51,680 nt of DNA from Pirellulales bacterium (GTDB lineage Bacteria; Planctomycetota; Planctomycetia; Pirellulales; UBA1268). This document shows positions 1-8,507 of this stretch, one piece after another. Numbering within the stretch: position 1 is the stretch's first letter; each line of letters starts with the position of its first letter. The stretch lies in assembly GCA_017853835.1 (NCBI GenBank), contig JAFMIU010000016.1, positions 1 through 51,680 of the forward strand. The letters are read 5' to 3'. Under the pieces are notes generated by a model. The model did no database searches and had not been told where the DNA came from. It worked only from the letters and a program-made list of their open reading frames with translations. The position numbers were made by a program, and so were the translations under genes.

Positions 1-230
1 TACCCGCTCAGGATTATTAACTCGTCGCTACACGTAGCGGAGATGCGCTCTAGGCGCGGCGTCGCAGGCTCGCGTTGGCTCGACACGGGCGGAAGTTCGG
101 GTGGTTTGGGAGACCCAGTGACGATGCGTGGCGGGCCCGGCGTCGATCGCCGTTGACCCGGTGCGTCGGTTCCTCTACCTCCCCGCTTCCCCATTCCTCC
201 GCGCACCGTCCTCTCGACGGCCGACTCCCT
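1..230. other. Left-edge stretch without a recognised gene
   Basis: Open frames cross this stretch, but they only extend the lipoprotein frame upstream of its signal peptide. The only visible structure is a short hairpin at about 26-39 (CGCTAC-AC-GTAGCG). I see no convincing promoter. It probably holds the 5' region of the lipoprotein gene and the tail of whatever lies to the left. Confidence 0.4.
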
Positions 231-1100
231 ATGCAGCCGTTTCCGGCGTCCCGCTGGCTGCCTGCGATGCTCGTCGCCCTCATCGGCGGCGCAGGATGCC
301 AGCTTGTCGGAACGGGCACGCTCACCGGGGCATCACCGTCGGCGATCTCGCCTGCGGCCGACACCAAGCACCCGACGCGGGCGATGTCGGTGGAGGTGTT
401 GTTTGTTCGATGCAGTGCCGACGACGGCCTCACCGAATCGATCTGGGACCATGTCGATGAGCAGGCCATCGGCAGCGACGTCGCGCGGGCGCTCAATGCC
501 AATGGGGTTCGGGCAGGCATCGTGTCGGGACATCTGCCCGCCGAGTTCGAGCGCCGTCTTGCCTCCGCGGCCGACGACGAGATCGCCGAAGTATCCACGA
601 TCGATCCCTCGCGGTCCCGTCGCCTGCTGCAGCTTCTTCCCGGCCGTCGCAGTGAACTGCTCACGGCGAGCCGTGTCGAGAGCCTTGTGATGTTCGAGCG
701 CCATGCCGGGGAGGTGGTGGGCAACACGTTCCACGACGCCACGCCGCTGTGGTCGATCGAAGCCCGCCCCGCGGCCGACGGCCGCATCCGCTTCAGCCTC
801 GTTCCCGAGGTGAAGCACGGACCGGTCGAAAAAGAGTGGATCGGCGAGGACGGGATGTTTCGGCTCGAAACAGGCCAGCGACGGCATCGCATGGATCACC
901 TGACGATCGACGTGATGCTGCCGCCGGGAGACTCCCTCTTCATCGGCACCGCCGGCGATGCCGCCACGACGGTCGGTGACGGCCTGCTTCGCGACCGCCC
1001 GAGCGGAACGACACGCCTCATGGTCGTGCGGCCCATGGCCCGCAGCGTCGACCCCGTCTTCGCCGACGACGCCACCGCTTCGGACGCCTCGCCCGAGTGA
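231..1100 (+). CDS. Predicted lipoprotein of unknown function
   Basis: The protein has 289 residues. I chose the ATG at 231 because it opens directly onto a lipoprotein signal: a hydrophobic stretch (MLVALIGGAG) followed by Cys23 in a GGAGC lipobox. An upstream in-frame start at 75 would bury that signal. The mature part is soluble-looking, with no membrane segment and no motif I recognise; an acidic tail ends it. It should sit in the periplasm or outer membrane, tethered by lipid. The next gene starts 127 bp downstream on the same strand, so the two may be co-transcribed. The lipoprotein call is fairly safe; the function is unknown. Confidence 0.65.
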   Translation: MQPFPASRWLPAMLVALIGGAGCQLVGTGTLTGASPSAISPAADTKHPTRAMSVEVLFVRCSADDGLTESIWDHVDEQAIGSDVARALNANGVRAGIVSGHLPAEFERRLASAADDEIAEVSTIDPSRSRRLLQLLPGRRSELLTASRVESLVMFERHAGEVVGNTFHDATPLWSIEARPAADGRIRFSLVPEVKHGPVEKEWIGEDGMFRLETGQRRHRMDHLTIDVMLPPGDSLFIGTAGDAATTVGDGLLRDRPSGTTRLMVVRPMARSVDPVFADDATASDASPE

Positions 1101-1227
1101 AGATGCGGCAACTGGGCGGTCGCGGCATCCTGGCGGAGGCTCGACGGTTTCGCCGAACGAGGTGGGCAAGCACAAGACCGGCTGCCGATCTTCTGGAGCG
1201 AGAGCGCCACCAGACGACGAGGCACGC

Positions 1228-2547
1228 ATGGCATCCGATACGACGACCACTCCCATTCGCCACCGCCCCAAAACACTGACCGTGTTTGCGGCTGCTTTTC
1301 TTGCCGGTGCTGCGGCTGCGGTCGGCGTCAACCGCGTGCTGGACGTGCAGCTGGCGCAGCGCCGCCCGCAGGTCGAATGCGAGCCGATCTTCGTGGCCCT
1401 GCGATCGCTGCCACAGGGCTCCGCCGTGACGGTGTGGGATGTCGCCCTCAAGGATTGGCCGAAGGCGATGCTGCCGGGATCGGCGATGCGGGCCGGCGAC
1501 ACCTTCGAGGGATACGTGCTGCGGCATGCCGTTCGCGAAGGCCAGCCGCTCCTGGCCGTCCAGCTCGTGCGATCGGGACCATCACCAGCGACCGCCGTCT
1601 CCGAGGAGGCCTTCACGGCCCCCGCTCCGGCGGCGCCCGCCGTCACCATGTCGACCCAGAACGATCCGTGGATGCCTGCAGCCACGCCTCCTGCCTCCGC
1701 TCCGGGATCGGCCATGGTGGCCACACCCGCTCGCGACACCACTCCGTCTCGTGAAGCCACGCCCACCGTCTCACCGCGCCCCACCGACATCGCCGCACCG
1801 CCCGCACCGAGCATCGCGACGGTGACTCCTGCGTCCCCCGCCGCCGAGCCGGCTGAAACGCCCATCGACGAGCCATCCACCTCCGCCCCGAGCACGCCGG
1901 CAACCAGCACCGTGGCCGAGAAGGCTGAGCCGACGCCAGCCGAGGCCGGCTCTCCCACCGTGGCCGATCCGACGGCCGGACCTGCCGACACGGCGAGTGC
2001 CTCGGGCCAGCCGACCCTGGCTTCCGATTCGATGCCCGCCGATGCGACCGAGTCGGAGTCGGTGGCCACCGATGTCGCATCGATGCCGTCGGTGCTGACG
2101 GAGGACCAGAATGGCACCACGACGGGTGACCCCCGTCGCACGCAGGCGGGCCGGCATCTGGTCGTCCCGGAACGCATCGCCCTCCAGGCCGACACGTCGT
2201 TCACAACGCCGCGGCCGCAGCCCCCGGGACCTCCGTCGGCATCCACGCCGGCGACGACTCGCGAGCGGCAAGTCACACCGTCGACCCAGCAGCCGCAGCG
2301 ACGATCGCAGCAAGCTGTCCAGCAGCGGCCGCCCCAGCAGCGATCGACGCAGCAGCAGGCTCCTCAGCAGCCGGCGGGCCGCAAGCCGTCGACGTCGCAG
2401 CCCCAGCGGCAGGCCCAGACGCAGCCGTCCACCGACGAGCGAACGTGGGGAACGATGTTCCCGAACGTCGCCGCCGGCATCGAAGCGATCGGCAACCAGT
2501 GGACCCGGGTTCGATCGGGCAACGCATCGCAGCCGACGCGTCGCTGA
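1228..2547 (+). CDS. SAF-domain (CpaB/FlgA-like) membrane-anchored protein with long low-complexity tail
   Basis: The protein has 439 residues from the ATG at 1228. Residues about 14-32 form one membrane anchor. Residues about 45-115 look like a SAF domain of the Flp pilus assembly CpaB type: they contain ALRSLPQGSAVTVWDVALKD and then a conserved-looking REGQPLLAVQLV end. The rest, about 320 residues, is a disordered Pro/Ala/Thr/Ser-rich stretch that turns Gln-rich (many QQ and QP steps) before a short ordered tail. CpaB proteins act in assembly of tight-adherence pili in the inner membrane and periplasm. No other tad/flp gene is in the window, so the role is inferred from the domain only. 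The start is supported by the position of the membrane segment; the ribosome site is weak. Confidence 0.6.
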   Translation: MASDTTTTPIRHRPKTLTVFAAAFLAGAAAAVGVNRVLDVQLAQRRPQVECEPIFVALRSLPQGSAVTVWDVALKDWPKAMLPGSAMRAGDTFEGYVLRHAVREGQPLLAVQLVRSGPSPATAVSEEAFTAPAPAAPAVTMSTQNDPWMPAATPPASAPGSAMVATPARDTTPSREATPTVSPRPTDIAAPPAPSIATVTPASPAAEPAETPIDEPSTSAPSTPATSTVAEKAEPTPAEAGSPTVADPTAGPADTASASGQPTLASDSMPADATESESVATDVASMPSVLTEDQNGTTTGDPRRTQAGRHLVVPERIALQADTSFTTPRPQPPGPPSASTPATTRERQVTPSTQQPQRRSQQAVQQRPPQQRSTQQQAPQQPAGRKPSTSQPQRQAQTQPSTDERTWGTMFPNVAAGIEAIGNQWTRVRSGNASQPTRR

Positions 2548-2561
2548 TCCGCAGCCGACCG

Positions 2562-3221
2562 TCACTCGGCCGGGGATTCATCGACGACCCGATACTGACC
2601 GCCGGTCGCACGGGCCAGGTGCTCGAGCCGCGGAGAGCGTCGGCCTTCGTTCCCGCCAAACTGTGCCACCATGCAGCAGGTGCCTCCTGCCATGCGGGTC
2701 AGGCGGGCAAGTTCGTCGTCGGTGAGATCGTCGTGCTCATCCGCATCCGTGAGCAGAAAGATCGTGTCAGGGGCGAGCTTCAGGGCCGACTCGATCGCCT
2801 GGGCATGATTCGTGCCCCCTTCAGCCCGCACTGACTCGATGAATCGACGTGCCTCGCGGAGTGTCCCTTCATCGGCAAACTGCGGACGCCCGCGGTTCCC
2901 TCCGGGGGCGAACACGGCCACCCGTTCGTTGTAGAAGATCACGTGAAACTGTCTGGATGATCCGAGCGACTCGAGGCTGGAGAGCAGTTCATGCTTGGCC
3001 TCGGCGAGAGGATGGCCATCCGGCTCGCTCATGCTGGCGGAACGATCGAACACGTAGACGATCCGTCGGCCTCGGGCCTCGAGTCCGTACAGCGAGGCCG
3101 GGCGTCCTGGTGAGGCCGGCGGAGCCGCCACGGTGACGCACGAATGGCCTCCCACGACCATCGCCACGACCACCGCGGTCACGCCGATCGCCCCGACGCC
3201 TCCGCACGCCTGGGGAATCAT
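2562..3221 (-). CDS. VWA-domain protein, exported or membrane-anchored
   Basis: The protein has 219 residues. A hydrophobic N-terminal segment (about 10-25) suggests export or anchoring. A von Willebrand factor type A domain follows: VYVFDRSASMSE carries the DxSxS metal-ion-dependent adhesion site, GGTNHAQAIESAL supplies the conserved Thr, and IFLLTDADEHDDL the later Asp. VWA domains bind protein partners through a divalent metal. It is the last gene of a minus-strand operon: its ATG (3219-3221) overlaps the TGA of the quinone oxidoreductase (3218-3220). Its tail converges on the SAF-protein gene with a 14-bp gap. The fold is secure; the partner is unknown. Confidence 0.75.
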   Translation of the reverse strand: MIPQACGGVGAIGVTAVVVAMVVGGHSCVTVAAPPASPGRPASLYGLEARGRRIVYVFDRSASMSEPDGHPLAEAKHELLSSLESLGSSRQFHVIFYNERVAVFAPGGNRGRPQFADEGTLREARRFIESVRAEGGTNHAQAIESALKLAPDTIFLLTDADEHDDLTDDELARLTRMAGGTCCMVAQFGGNEGRRSPRLEHLARATGGQYRVVDESPAE

Positions 3222-4210
3222 GGTTCGATCACGATCTTGCCGGCGAGAGCACCCGACCGGCCGATGGTGGCCGCTTCCTGCAACGCATGCGCCGACGCCG
3301 TTTCAGAGAGCGGAAGCACACGATCGATCGGCAGGCGCAGGTCGCCGCAGGCGAGCCACCGGTTGATGTCGGCCGCTGCCGCGGCCTGTTCGGCGGCCGA
3401 GGCCTTGAACATCACGAATCCATGAAGGCTGAGGCCTTTGACATAAAAAGGCCCTATGGGAAACGGCGGACGGGCGTCACGACCAGCCATCACCACCATC
3501 CGGCCACCGTCGGCGAGCATCGCGATCGCCCGGTCGAAATCGGGCTCGCGCTGGGTTTCCCAAAAGACATCGACGCCGCCGGGGGCCGCGGCACGGACAT
3601 CGTCGATCACCGAGGAGGCGCGATAGTCGACCACCACGTCGGCTCCGAGCCTCGCCACCCGCGCCTGCTTGTCGGGGCTGCCGGCCGTGGCGATCACGCG
3701 GCCCCCAAGCCGCTTGGCCACCTGCACGACGGCCGATCCGACGCCGCCAGAGCCACCGTTGACCAGCACCGTCTCCCCGGGACGAAGCCCAGCTCGTCCC
3801 ACGAGCCCGAGGTGCGCCGTGATCGAAACGAGCGCCGCGGCCGCCGCCTCGCGGTCGGTCACACCGTCGGGCGTCGGGTAGAGCCATCGCTCATCCACGA
3901 CGGCACGTTCGGCACAGGTTCCCTGCCGGCCAAGCAGCCCCTGATTCGATCCCCACACCCGCATGCCGGGCCGCAGCCTGCTCACATCCGGTCCAACCGC
4001 CTCGACCACCCCTGCCAGATCACAGCCCACCACGAAGGGAAACGGCAACGGCATGGCGACGGCGCCGCTTCGGACATACGTATCGATCGGATTGACCGCG
4101 CAGGCCTTCACCCGCACGAGCACCTCCCGCCGACCGGGAGTGGGATCGGGAAGGTCTCCGTAGACAATCGAATCGGCCGGGCCGGTGCGTTCGATGAAAG
4201 CGGCTTTCAT
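3218..4210 (-). CDS. Zinc-free NADPH:quinone oxidoreductase (MDR family)
   Basis: The protein has 330 residues and is a medium-chain dehydrogenase/reductase of the zeta-crystallin/QOR type. The start MKAAFIERTG is typical, as are NPIDTYVRSG, the GCDLAGVVEAVG segment and the nucleotide-binding VNGGSGGVGSAVVQVAKRLG. The zinc-binding cysteines of alcohol dehydrogenases are absent. It is expected to use NADPH to reduce quinones or enones in the cytoplasm. I chose the ATG at 4210 because it overlaps the TGA of the upstream gene (ATGA) and matches the family N-terminus. It is the middle gene of a three-gene operon whose other members (zinc-ribbon membrane protein, VWA protein) do not reveal the substrate. 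Confidence 0.85.
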   Translation of the reverse strand: MKAAFIERTGPADSIVYGDLPDPTPGRREVLVRVKACAVNPIDTYVRSGAVAMPLPFPFVVGCDLAGVVEAVGPDVSRLRPGMRVWGSNQGLLGRQGTCAERAVVDERWLYPTPDGVTDREAAAAALVSITAHLGLVGRAGLRPGETVLVNGGSGGVGSAVVQVAKRLGGRVIATAGSPDKQARVARLGADVVVDYRASSVIDDVRAAAPGGVDVFWETQREPDFDRAIAMLADGGRMVVMAGRDARPPFPIGPFYVKGLSLHGFVMFKASAAEQAAAAADINRWLACGDLRLPIDRVLPLSETASAHALQEAATIGRSGALAGKIVIEP

Positions 4211-4758
4211 GCAAGCGGCCCCGATGCACGATCCGACGGAGCGAGGCATCGCCACGCACCGATTCCCGCCATCGCGACCCCGACGGCAGCCACCCCCCAC
4301 AAAGCCTTCGACACGCCATCGGCGAGCCGCGTGAACTGAATGAGCCGGAGCTCATCGGCCGTGATGGGCCGCGCCACGCCGCCCCGGCTCGCCGACTCCC
4401 ACATCGATTGCACAACCTCTTCGGGTGCCTGGTCGACCGCCATCCGAATCGCCGCCTCACCGGGCGGCAACGGAAAGAAGAACCCGCCCATGCGATTGAG
4501 ACTCGCGGCCAACACCGCGGCGACGAGGGCCAAAGCCCCTCCGGCTACGAGCAGGCCACGGCCGGCATCCCAGACCGGCGCGCGGGGCGCCGCGGCCTCT
4601 TCCACAACGACGAGGGCTGCAAGGTCACGAAGCCGGGGCACCACCACCTCGGCACCGCAGGCTGGACAGCTCACCCGCCCCCCGGCCTGCCCTGCGGTGA
4701 CGATCACGCCGTGCGAGCACGCACACGGCACCCGGTACGTTCGTTCGGCTGGTCGCAT
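4207..4758 (-). CDS. Zinc-ribbon membrane protein of unknown function
   Basis: The protein has 183 residues from the ATG at 4758. Residues about 8-35 form a zinc-ribbon-like knuckle (VPCACSHGVIVTAG then VSCPACGAEVVVPR) with paired cysteines. Two membrane segments follow: about 70-88 (GLLVAGGALALVAAVLAA) and about 150-167 (LWGVAAVGVAMAGIGAW). The stretch between them would lie outside the cytoplasm. This plan (ribbon then two helices) is common in planctomycete membrane proteins of unknown role. It leads the minus-strand operon and is coupled to the next gene by ATGA. A longer frame reaches 5295 but overlaps the sigma-factor start and a Ser-rich run, so I rejected that extension. Confidence 0.6.
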   Translation of the reverse strand: MRPAERTYRVPCACSHGVIVTAGQAGGRVSCPACGAEVVVPRLRDLAALVVVEEAAAPRAPVWDAGRGLLVAGGALALVAAVLAASLNRMGGFFFPLPPGEAAIRMAVDQAPEEVVQSMWESASRGGVARPITADELRLIQFTRLADGVSKALWGVAAVGVAMAGIGAWRCLAPSDRASGPLA

Positions 4759-5248
4759 AAGTCTTGCGGAAGGGCTTGAAACGATGGCGTTGACCCGCCG
4801 GCCGACGTCTTGCGCGGCGGCGTCGGCAGAGGTTCTCCCGACGGATTCTTTTACCATTCCCGTCCGCGAATCTGATCGAAAACCAAGTTTCCCAGGAAAA
4901 AAAACTGGCCTCGCCGACCCCGCATGGGCATAATGTTGCGTCCTCCGGAACCGCTCGACCATGACCGTGGTTGGCCGCTCTTCTTGCCCTCCTTTCCCAG
5001 GTTCGTCCTCATTCGAGCGAAACACCCTCCATCGAGGGGTTGTCAGTTTTGATTCCTTTCGTGCCGCACCAGTTCGGAATGTCTCCGCCGCAGATGCCCG
5101 GGCGCCGATGTCGGCTCTGGACTTGCCCCCTCCTTGAATCACACTGACCGAACTTCGAAAGATGCCTACGGTGCCGGAGGCACCACCCGGGCCGGCTGAT
5201 GGCCGGCCATTGAACCTGACCAGATCGATACTCGTAAGGAGTTTCGCC
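4759..5248. other. Divergent intergenic region between the zinc-ribbon operon and sigA
   Basis: This 490-bp stretch separates divergently transcribed genes and must hold promoters for both. A CATAAT box at 4929-4934 is a possible plus-strand -10 element, but its upstream partner (TGGCCT, 17 bp before) is poor. An A-run at about 4897-4904 is the most AT-rich point. The open frames that cross it have no domain and look fortuitous. The only firm element is the AAGGAG ribosome site at 5236-5241 for the sigma factor. Confidence 0.4.
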
Positions 5249-6838
5249 TTGTACGACTCACTGCTTGATGAACTCGAAGACGATGTCGTTTCCAACCCTC
5301 AGGAAGTTGAGGAGTTGACGGAGAAGGTCGTGGATGCCGAAGAGGCCGACGCTGAACTTCTCGCCGACGAGGCCGACGTCACAGGCATCCCCGAAGGCGA
5401 CATCGAGGCGGAAGCCGAAGCCGACCTTTCGGGCGAAGCCGAGGAGTCGCTCATCGAGCAGGTTGAGAACTGGTCGGACGATCCAGTGCGGATGTACCTG
5501 ACCCAGATGGGCGAGATCCCGCTCCTCACCCGCGCCCAGGAAATCCATCTCGCTCGGCAGATCGAAACCACCCGGGCACAGTTCCGCGCCAAACTGCTCC
5601 AGTGCGAGTACGTGTGCCAGCAGGCGTATCGCGTGCTGCTTCGTGTTCACAAGGGCGAGCTGCCCTTTGACCGCACCGTGCAGGTGTCGGTGACGGACCG
5701 TCTCGAGAAGGATCAGATCCTCGGTCGCCTGCCGCACAACCTGCGGACGCTCGAGGTGCTCATCCAGCAGAATCGTGCCGATTACCGGATCGCCCTGTCG
5801 AAGAAGCGGCGGATGGGCGAGCGTCGCGAGGCCTGGGCTCGTTTGGGCAAGCGTCGCCGCCGGTGCGTGCGGCTCATCGAGGAACTCGGCCTGCGGACCC
5901 AGCGCATCGAGGCGATGATCCCGACCCTCGAACGATTCCTGGAGCGGGTGCGGGAACTGAAGTCGAAGATCGACGCGAGCAAGAGGGCCAAGCAGCCGCC
6001 GTCGGCCCGGGCAAAGCTCGTCGAGGAATACCGTCAGATCCTGCGCAGCTGCCAGGAGACCCCGCGCAGCCTCAAGCGGCGGATCGACGAAATCCGCGTG
6101 ATCTTCGCGAAGTATCAGCGGGCCAAGCGCGGCCTGTCCGAGGGCAACCTCCGACTCGTCGTGTCGATCGCCAAGAAGTATCGCAACCGCGGCCTTTCGT
6201 TCCTCGATCTCATCCAGGAAGGCAACGCCGGCCTGATGCGAGCGGTCGACAAGTTTGAATATCGCCGGGGCTTCAAGTTCTGCACCTACGCAACCTGGTG
6301 GATTCGGCAGGCGATCACCCGTGCGGTGGCCGATCAAAGCCGCACGATCCGCATTCCCGTGCACATGGTTGAAACCATGAGCCGCGTGCGGAACGTCGCC
6401 CGCCAGCTTCTCCAGGAATATGGTCGCGAGCCGACCATCGAGGAGATTGCCGCCCGCGCCGGCACGCCGGTGGATGAGACGCGTCGCGTGACGGCAATGA
6501 GCCGTTATCCGATCAGCCTCGACCGACCGGTCGGCAACAGCGAAGACAGCCACTTCGGTGATCTCCTCCCCGACACGGGCGCCGAGAACCCGGCCGTGGG
6601 TGCCGCGCAAGAGATGCTTCGAAACCGGATTGCGAAGGTGCTCAAGAGCCTCTCGTATCGCGAGCGGGAAATCATCAAGCTTCGCTACGGCCTCGGCGAC
6701 GGCTACAGCTACACGCTGGAAGAAGTGGGCCACATCTTCAAAGTGACCCGCGAGCGAATCCGGCAGATCGAGGCGAAGGCCGTGCGGAAGCTGCAGGCTC
6801 CGGCCCGCAGCGAAGAGTTGGCTGGGTTCATCGACTAG
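5249..6838 (+). CDS. rpoD: Primary RNA polymerase sigma factor (RpoD/SigA)
   Basis: The protein has 529 residues. I chose a TTG start at 5249 because AAGGAG at 5236-5241 sits 7 bp before it; the ATG at 5162 in the same frame has no such site and adds 29 unlikely residues. An acidic N-terminus is followed by region 1.2 (residue about 77: [17 protein letters not shown]), a long basic non-conserved region (about 110-290), region 2 from about 301 ([20 protein letters not shown], then [13 protein letters not shown], which melts the -10 element), region 3, and region 4 from about 468 ([15 protein letters not shown] and the [13 protein letters not shown] helix that reads the -35 element). It directs housekeeping transcription. 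A hairpin array begins 2 bp after the stop. Confidence 0.95.
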   Translation: MYDSLLDELEDDVVSNPQEVEELTEKVVDAEEADAELLADEADVTGIPEGDIEAEAEADLSGEAEESLIEQVENWSDDPVRMYLTQMGEIPLLTRAQEIHLARQIETTRAQFRAKLLQCEYVCQQAYRVLLRVHKGELPFDRTVQVSVTDRLEKDQILGRLPHNLRTLEVLIQQNRADYRIALSKKRRMGERREAWARLGKRRRRCVRLIEELGLRTQRIEAMIPTLERFLERVRELKSKIDASKRAKQPPSARAKLVEEYRQILRSCQETPRSLKRRIDEIRVIFAKYQRAKRGLSEGNLRLVVSIAKKYRNRGLSFLDLIQEGNAGLMRAVDKFEYRRGFKFCTYATWWIRQAITRAVADQSRTIRIPVHMVETMSRVRNVARQLLQEYGREPTIEEIAARAGTPVDETRRVTAMSRYPISLDRPVGNSEDSHFGDLLPDTGAENPAVGAAQEMLRNRIAKVLKSLSYREREIIKLRYGLGDGYSYTLEEVGHIFKVTRERIRQIEAKAVRKLQAPARSEELAGFID

Positions 6839-6840
6839 TT

Positions 6841-7200
6841 TCACGGCTGCCGGGCCATCGTGGCCCCGGCAGCCTGAGCGTGTGGGCGTTGCCTCCTGCA
6901 ACGCAGCCCGTCACGGCTGCCGGGCCATCGTGGCCCCGGCAGCCTGAGCGAGTGCGCGTTGCCTCCTGCAACGCAGCCCGTCACGGCTACCAGTCGATCG
7001 CAGCCCTGGCAGCCTGAGCATGTGGGCGTTGCCTCCCGCAACGCAGCCCGTCACGGCTGCCAGTCGATCGCAGCCCCGGCAGCCTGAGCGAGTGGGCGTT
7101 GCCTCCCGCAACGCAGCCCGTCACGGCTGCCAGTCGATCGCAGCCCCGGCAGCCTGAGCGAGTGCGCGTTGCTTCGTGTAACGCAGCCTTCACGGCTGCC
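6841..7200. repeat. Tandem array of 70-bp dual-hairpin units, five full copies plus a fragment
   Basis: Copies begin at 6841, 6911, 6981, 7051 and 7121 (the last is 69 bp), with a fragment at 7190-7200. Each unit holds two inverted repeats. The first is GGCTGCC...GGCAGCC, with a 10-bp stem plus three further pairs in units 1 and 2. The second is GCGTTGC-5 nt-GCAACGC. The stems are kept while the loops change: in unit 5 the second stem carries a substitution that still pairs as G-U in RNA. Unit 3 has CCAG facing CTGG where units 1-2 have CCGG facing CCGG. The array begins 2 bp after the sigA stop, so it would be transcribed as its 3' region and could end or stabilise the message. There is no T-run. 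There are no unique spacers, so it is not CRISPR. Confidence 0.85.
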
Positions 7201-7214
7201 ATCGCCGAAGAATC

Positions 7215-7232
7215 CCTCCCGACAACGGGAGG
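7215..7232. other. Perfect GC hairpin at the junction of the two repeat arrays
   Basis: CCTCCCG (7215-7221), a 4-nt loop (acaa) and CGGGAGG (7226-7232) form a 7-bp stem. The right arm is the first 7 bases of the 145-bp repeat. No T-run follows on either strand, so termination is possible but unproven. Confidence 0.4.
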
Positions 7233-7788
7233 CGAGGGGGTCGGCGAATGCTCGAGGAGCTTTGGGCGTATCCTCGCCCACGCGACGAGACCTTTGCCGC
7301 CACCGAGCCGGCACCTCCCATACCGAACGGAATCGCACCGCACCATCACAACACGGTCACAACGCCATCACGGGAGGCGAGGGGGTCGGCGAATGCTCGA
7401 GGAGCTTTGGGCGTATCCTCGCCCACGCGACGAGACCTTTGCCGCCACCGAGCCGGCACCTCCCATACCGAACGGAATCGCACCGCACCATCACAACACG
7501 GTCACAACGCCATCACGGGAGGCGAGGGGGTCGGCGAATGCTCGAGGAGCTTTGGGCGTATCCTCGCCCACGCGACGAGACCTTTGCCGCCACCGAGCCG
7601 GCACCTCCCATACCGAACGGAATCGCACCGCACCATCACAACACGGTCACAACGCCATCACGGGAGGCGAGGGGGTCGGCGAATGCTCGAGGAGCTTTGG
7701 GCGTATCCTCGCCCACGCGACGAGACCTTTGCCGCCACCGAGCCGGCACCTCCCATACCGAACGGAATCGCACCGCACCATCACAACG
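7226..7788. repeat. Four head-to-tail copies of a 145-bp repeat, apparently identical
   Basis: Copies begin at 7226, 7371, 7516 and 7661; the last loses homology after about 7788. I found no difference between copies by eye. 145 is not a multiple of 3, so each plus-strand frame reads the same three peptides in rotation, and all three frames stay open from about 7100 to beyond 7940. That explains the overlapping long open frames here, which I do not accept as genes. A GGGCG-tatcct-CGCCC inverted repeat lies in each unit. The array separates the sigA 3' region from the end of cysC (stop at 7805, minus strand). The lack of divergence points to recent amplification or active homogenisation. Confidence 0.9.
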
Positions 7789-7804
7789 CGATCGTCGCCC
7801 AGGC

Positions 7805-8482
7805 TCACCGGGCAGAAATCGTGCCAGCACGCTCGAGCCACGCCACCACCTCGGCGGCCAGGTCGTCCGGCCGCCTCGCCGCGGAATCGACGACGATTTC
7901 AGGATGCAACGGCTCCTCATACGGATCGTCGATGCCGGTGAATCCCTTGATCTCGCCGGCCCGAGCCTTCTTGTAGAGCCCCTTCGGATCCCGCCCCTCG
8001 CAGACCTCGAGCGGTGCCCTCACATACACCTCCACAAACTCTCCGGGGGCGAGAAGCCGCCGCACCGCATCGCGATCACGGCGATACGGGCTCACGAACG
8101 CCGTCAGGGCGATGAGCCCGGCCTGCACGAAGAGTTCGGCGACCGAACCAATGCGACGGATATTTTCCTCTCGGTCGGCCGCCCCAAACCCGAGGCCAAA
8201 CCGCGCAGCAAACTCCTTGCCGTGACGCTCTTCCAGCAAGGCTGGCGAGGCCGACAGGCCGTGGCGCACGTTGTCGCCATCGAGCACGAAGGTTCGACAG
8301 CCACGGTCGTGGAGAAGCCGATCCACGGCATTGGCGAGCGTGCTCTTCCCGCAGCCCGAAAGCCCTGTGAACCACAGCACGCAGCCCCGATGGCCTGCGG
8401 CCCGCTCGCGGTCCTCCCGGCTCACGGCATGCTCGTGCCAGCGCACATCGACCACCTCACGACCACCTGTTGCCTCTGCCAT
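7805..8482 (-). CDS. cysC: Adenylylsulfate kinase
   Basis: The protein has 225 residues from the ATG at 8482, with a GGAGGA-type site just before it. It phosphorylates adenosine 5'-phosphosulfate with ATP to make PAPS, the donor for sulfate assimilation and sulfotransferases. Visible motifs are the P-loop GLSGCGKST (residues 40-48), the following DGDNVRHGL that binds [13 protein letters not shown], and the lid-region segment [20 protein letters not shown]. Length is close to stand-alone CysC plus about 25 extra N-terminal residues. No ATP sulfurylase gene is adjacent. A sulfotransferase that would use PAPS lies at 33819-34538, but there is no operon link. A PDZ gene starts upstream on the same strand. 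Confidence 0.93.
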   Translation of the reverse strand: MAEATGGREVVDVRWHEHAVSREDRERAAGHRGCVLWFTGLSGCGKSTLANAVDRLLHDRGCRTFVLDGDNVRHGLSASPALLEERHGKEFAARFGLGFGAADREENIRRIGSVAELFVQAGLIALTAFVSPYRRDRDAVRRLLAPGEFVEVYVRAPLEVCEGRDPKGLYKKARAGEIKGFTGIDDPYEEPLHPEIVVDSAARRPDDLAAEVVAWLERAGTISAR

Positions 8483-8507
8483 GCTTCCTCCGTTTTCCAC
8501 GATACGT

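Noticed and set aside
333..2276. 647-aa minus-strand open frame
   Set aside because: Antisense to the lipoprotein and SAF genes, with Gly/Ala/Val low-complexity translation and no domain.
5258..6901. 547-aa minus-strand open frame opposite the sigma factor
   Set aside because: Mirror frame of a strongly conserved gene; no recognisable protein features.
6841..7200. CRISPR array
   Set aside because: Units are adjacent 70-bp copies with internal hairpins; there are no unique spacers and no cas genes.
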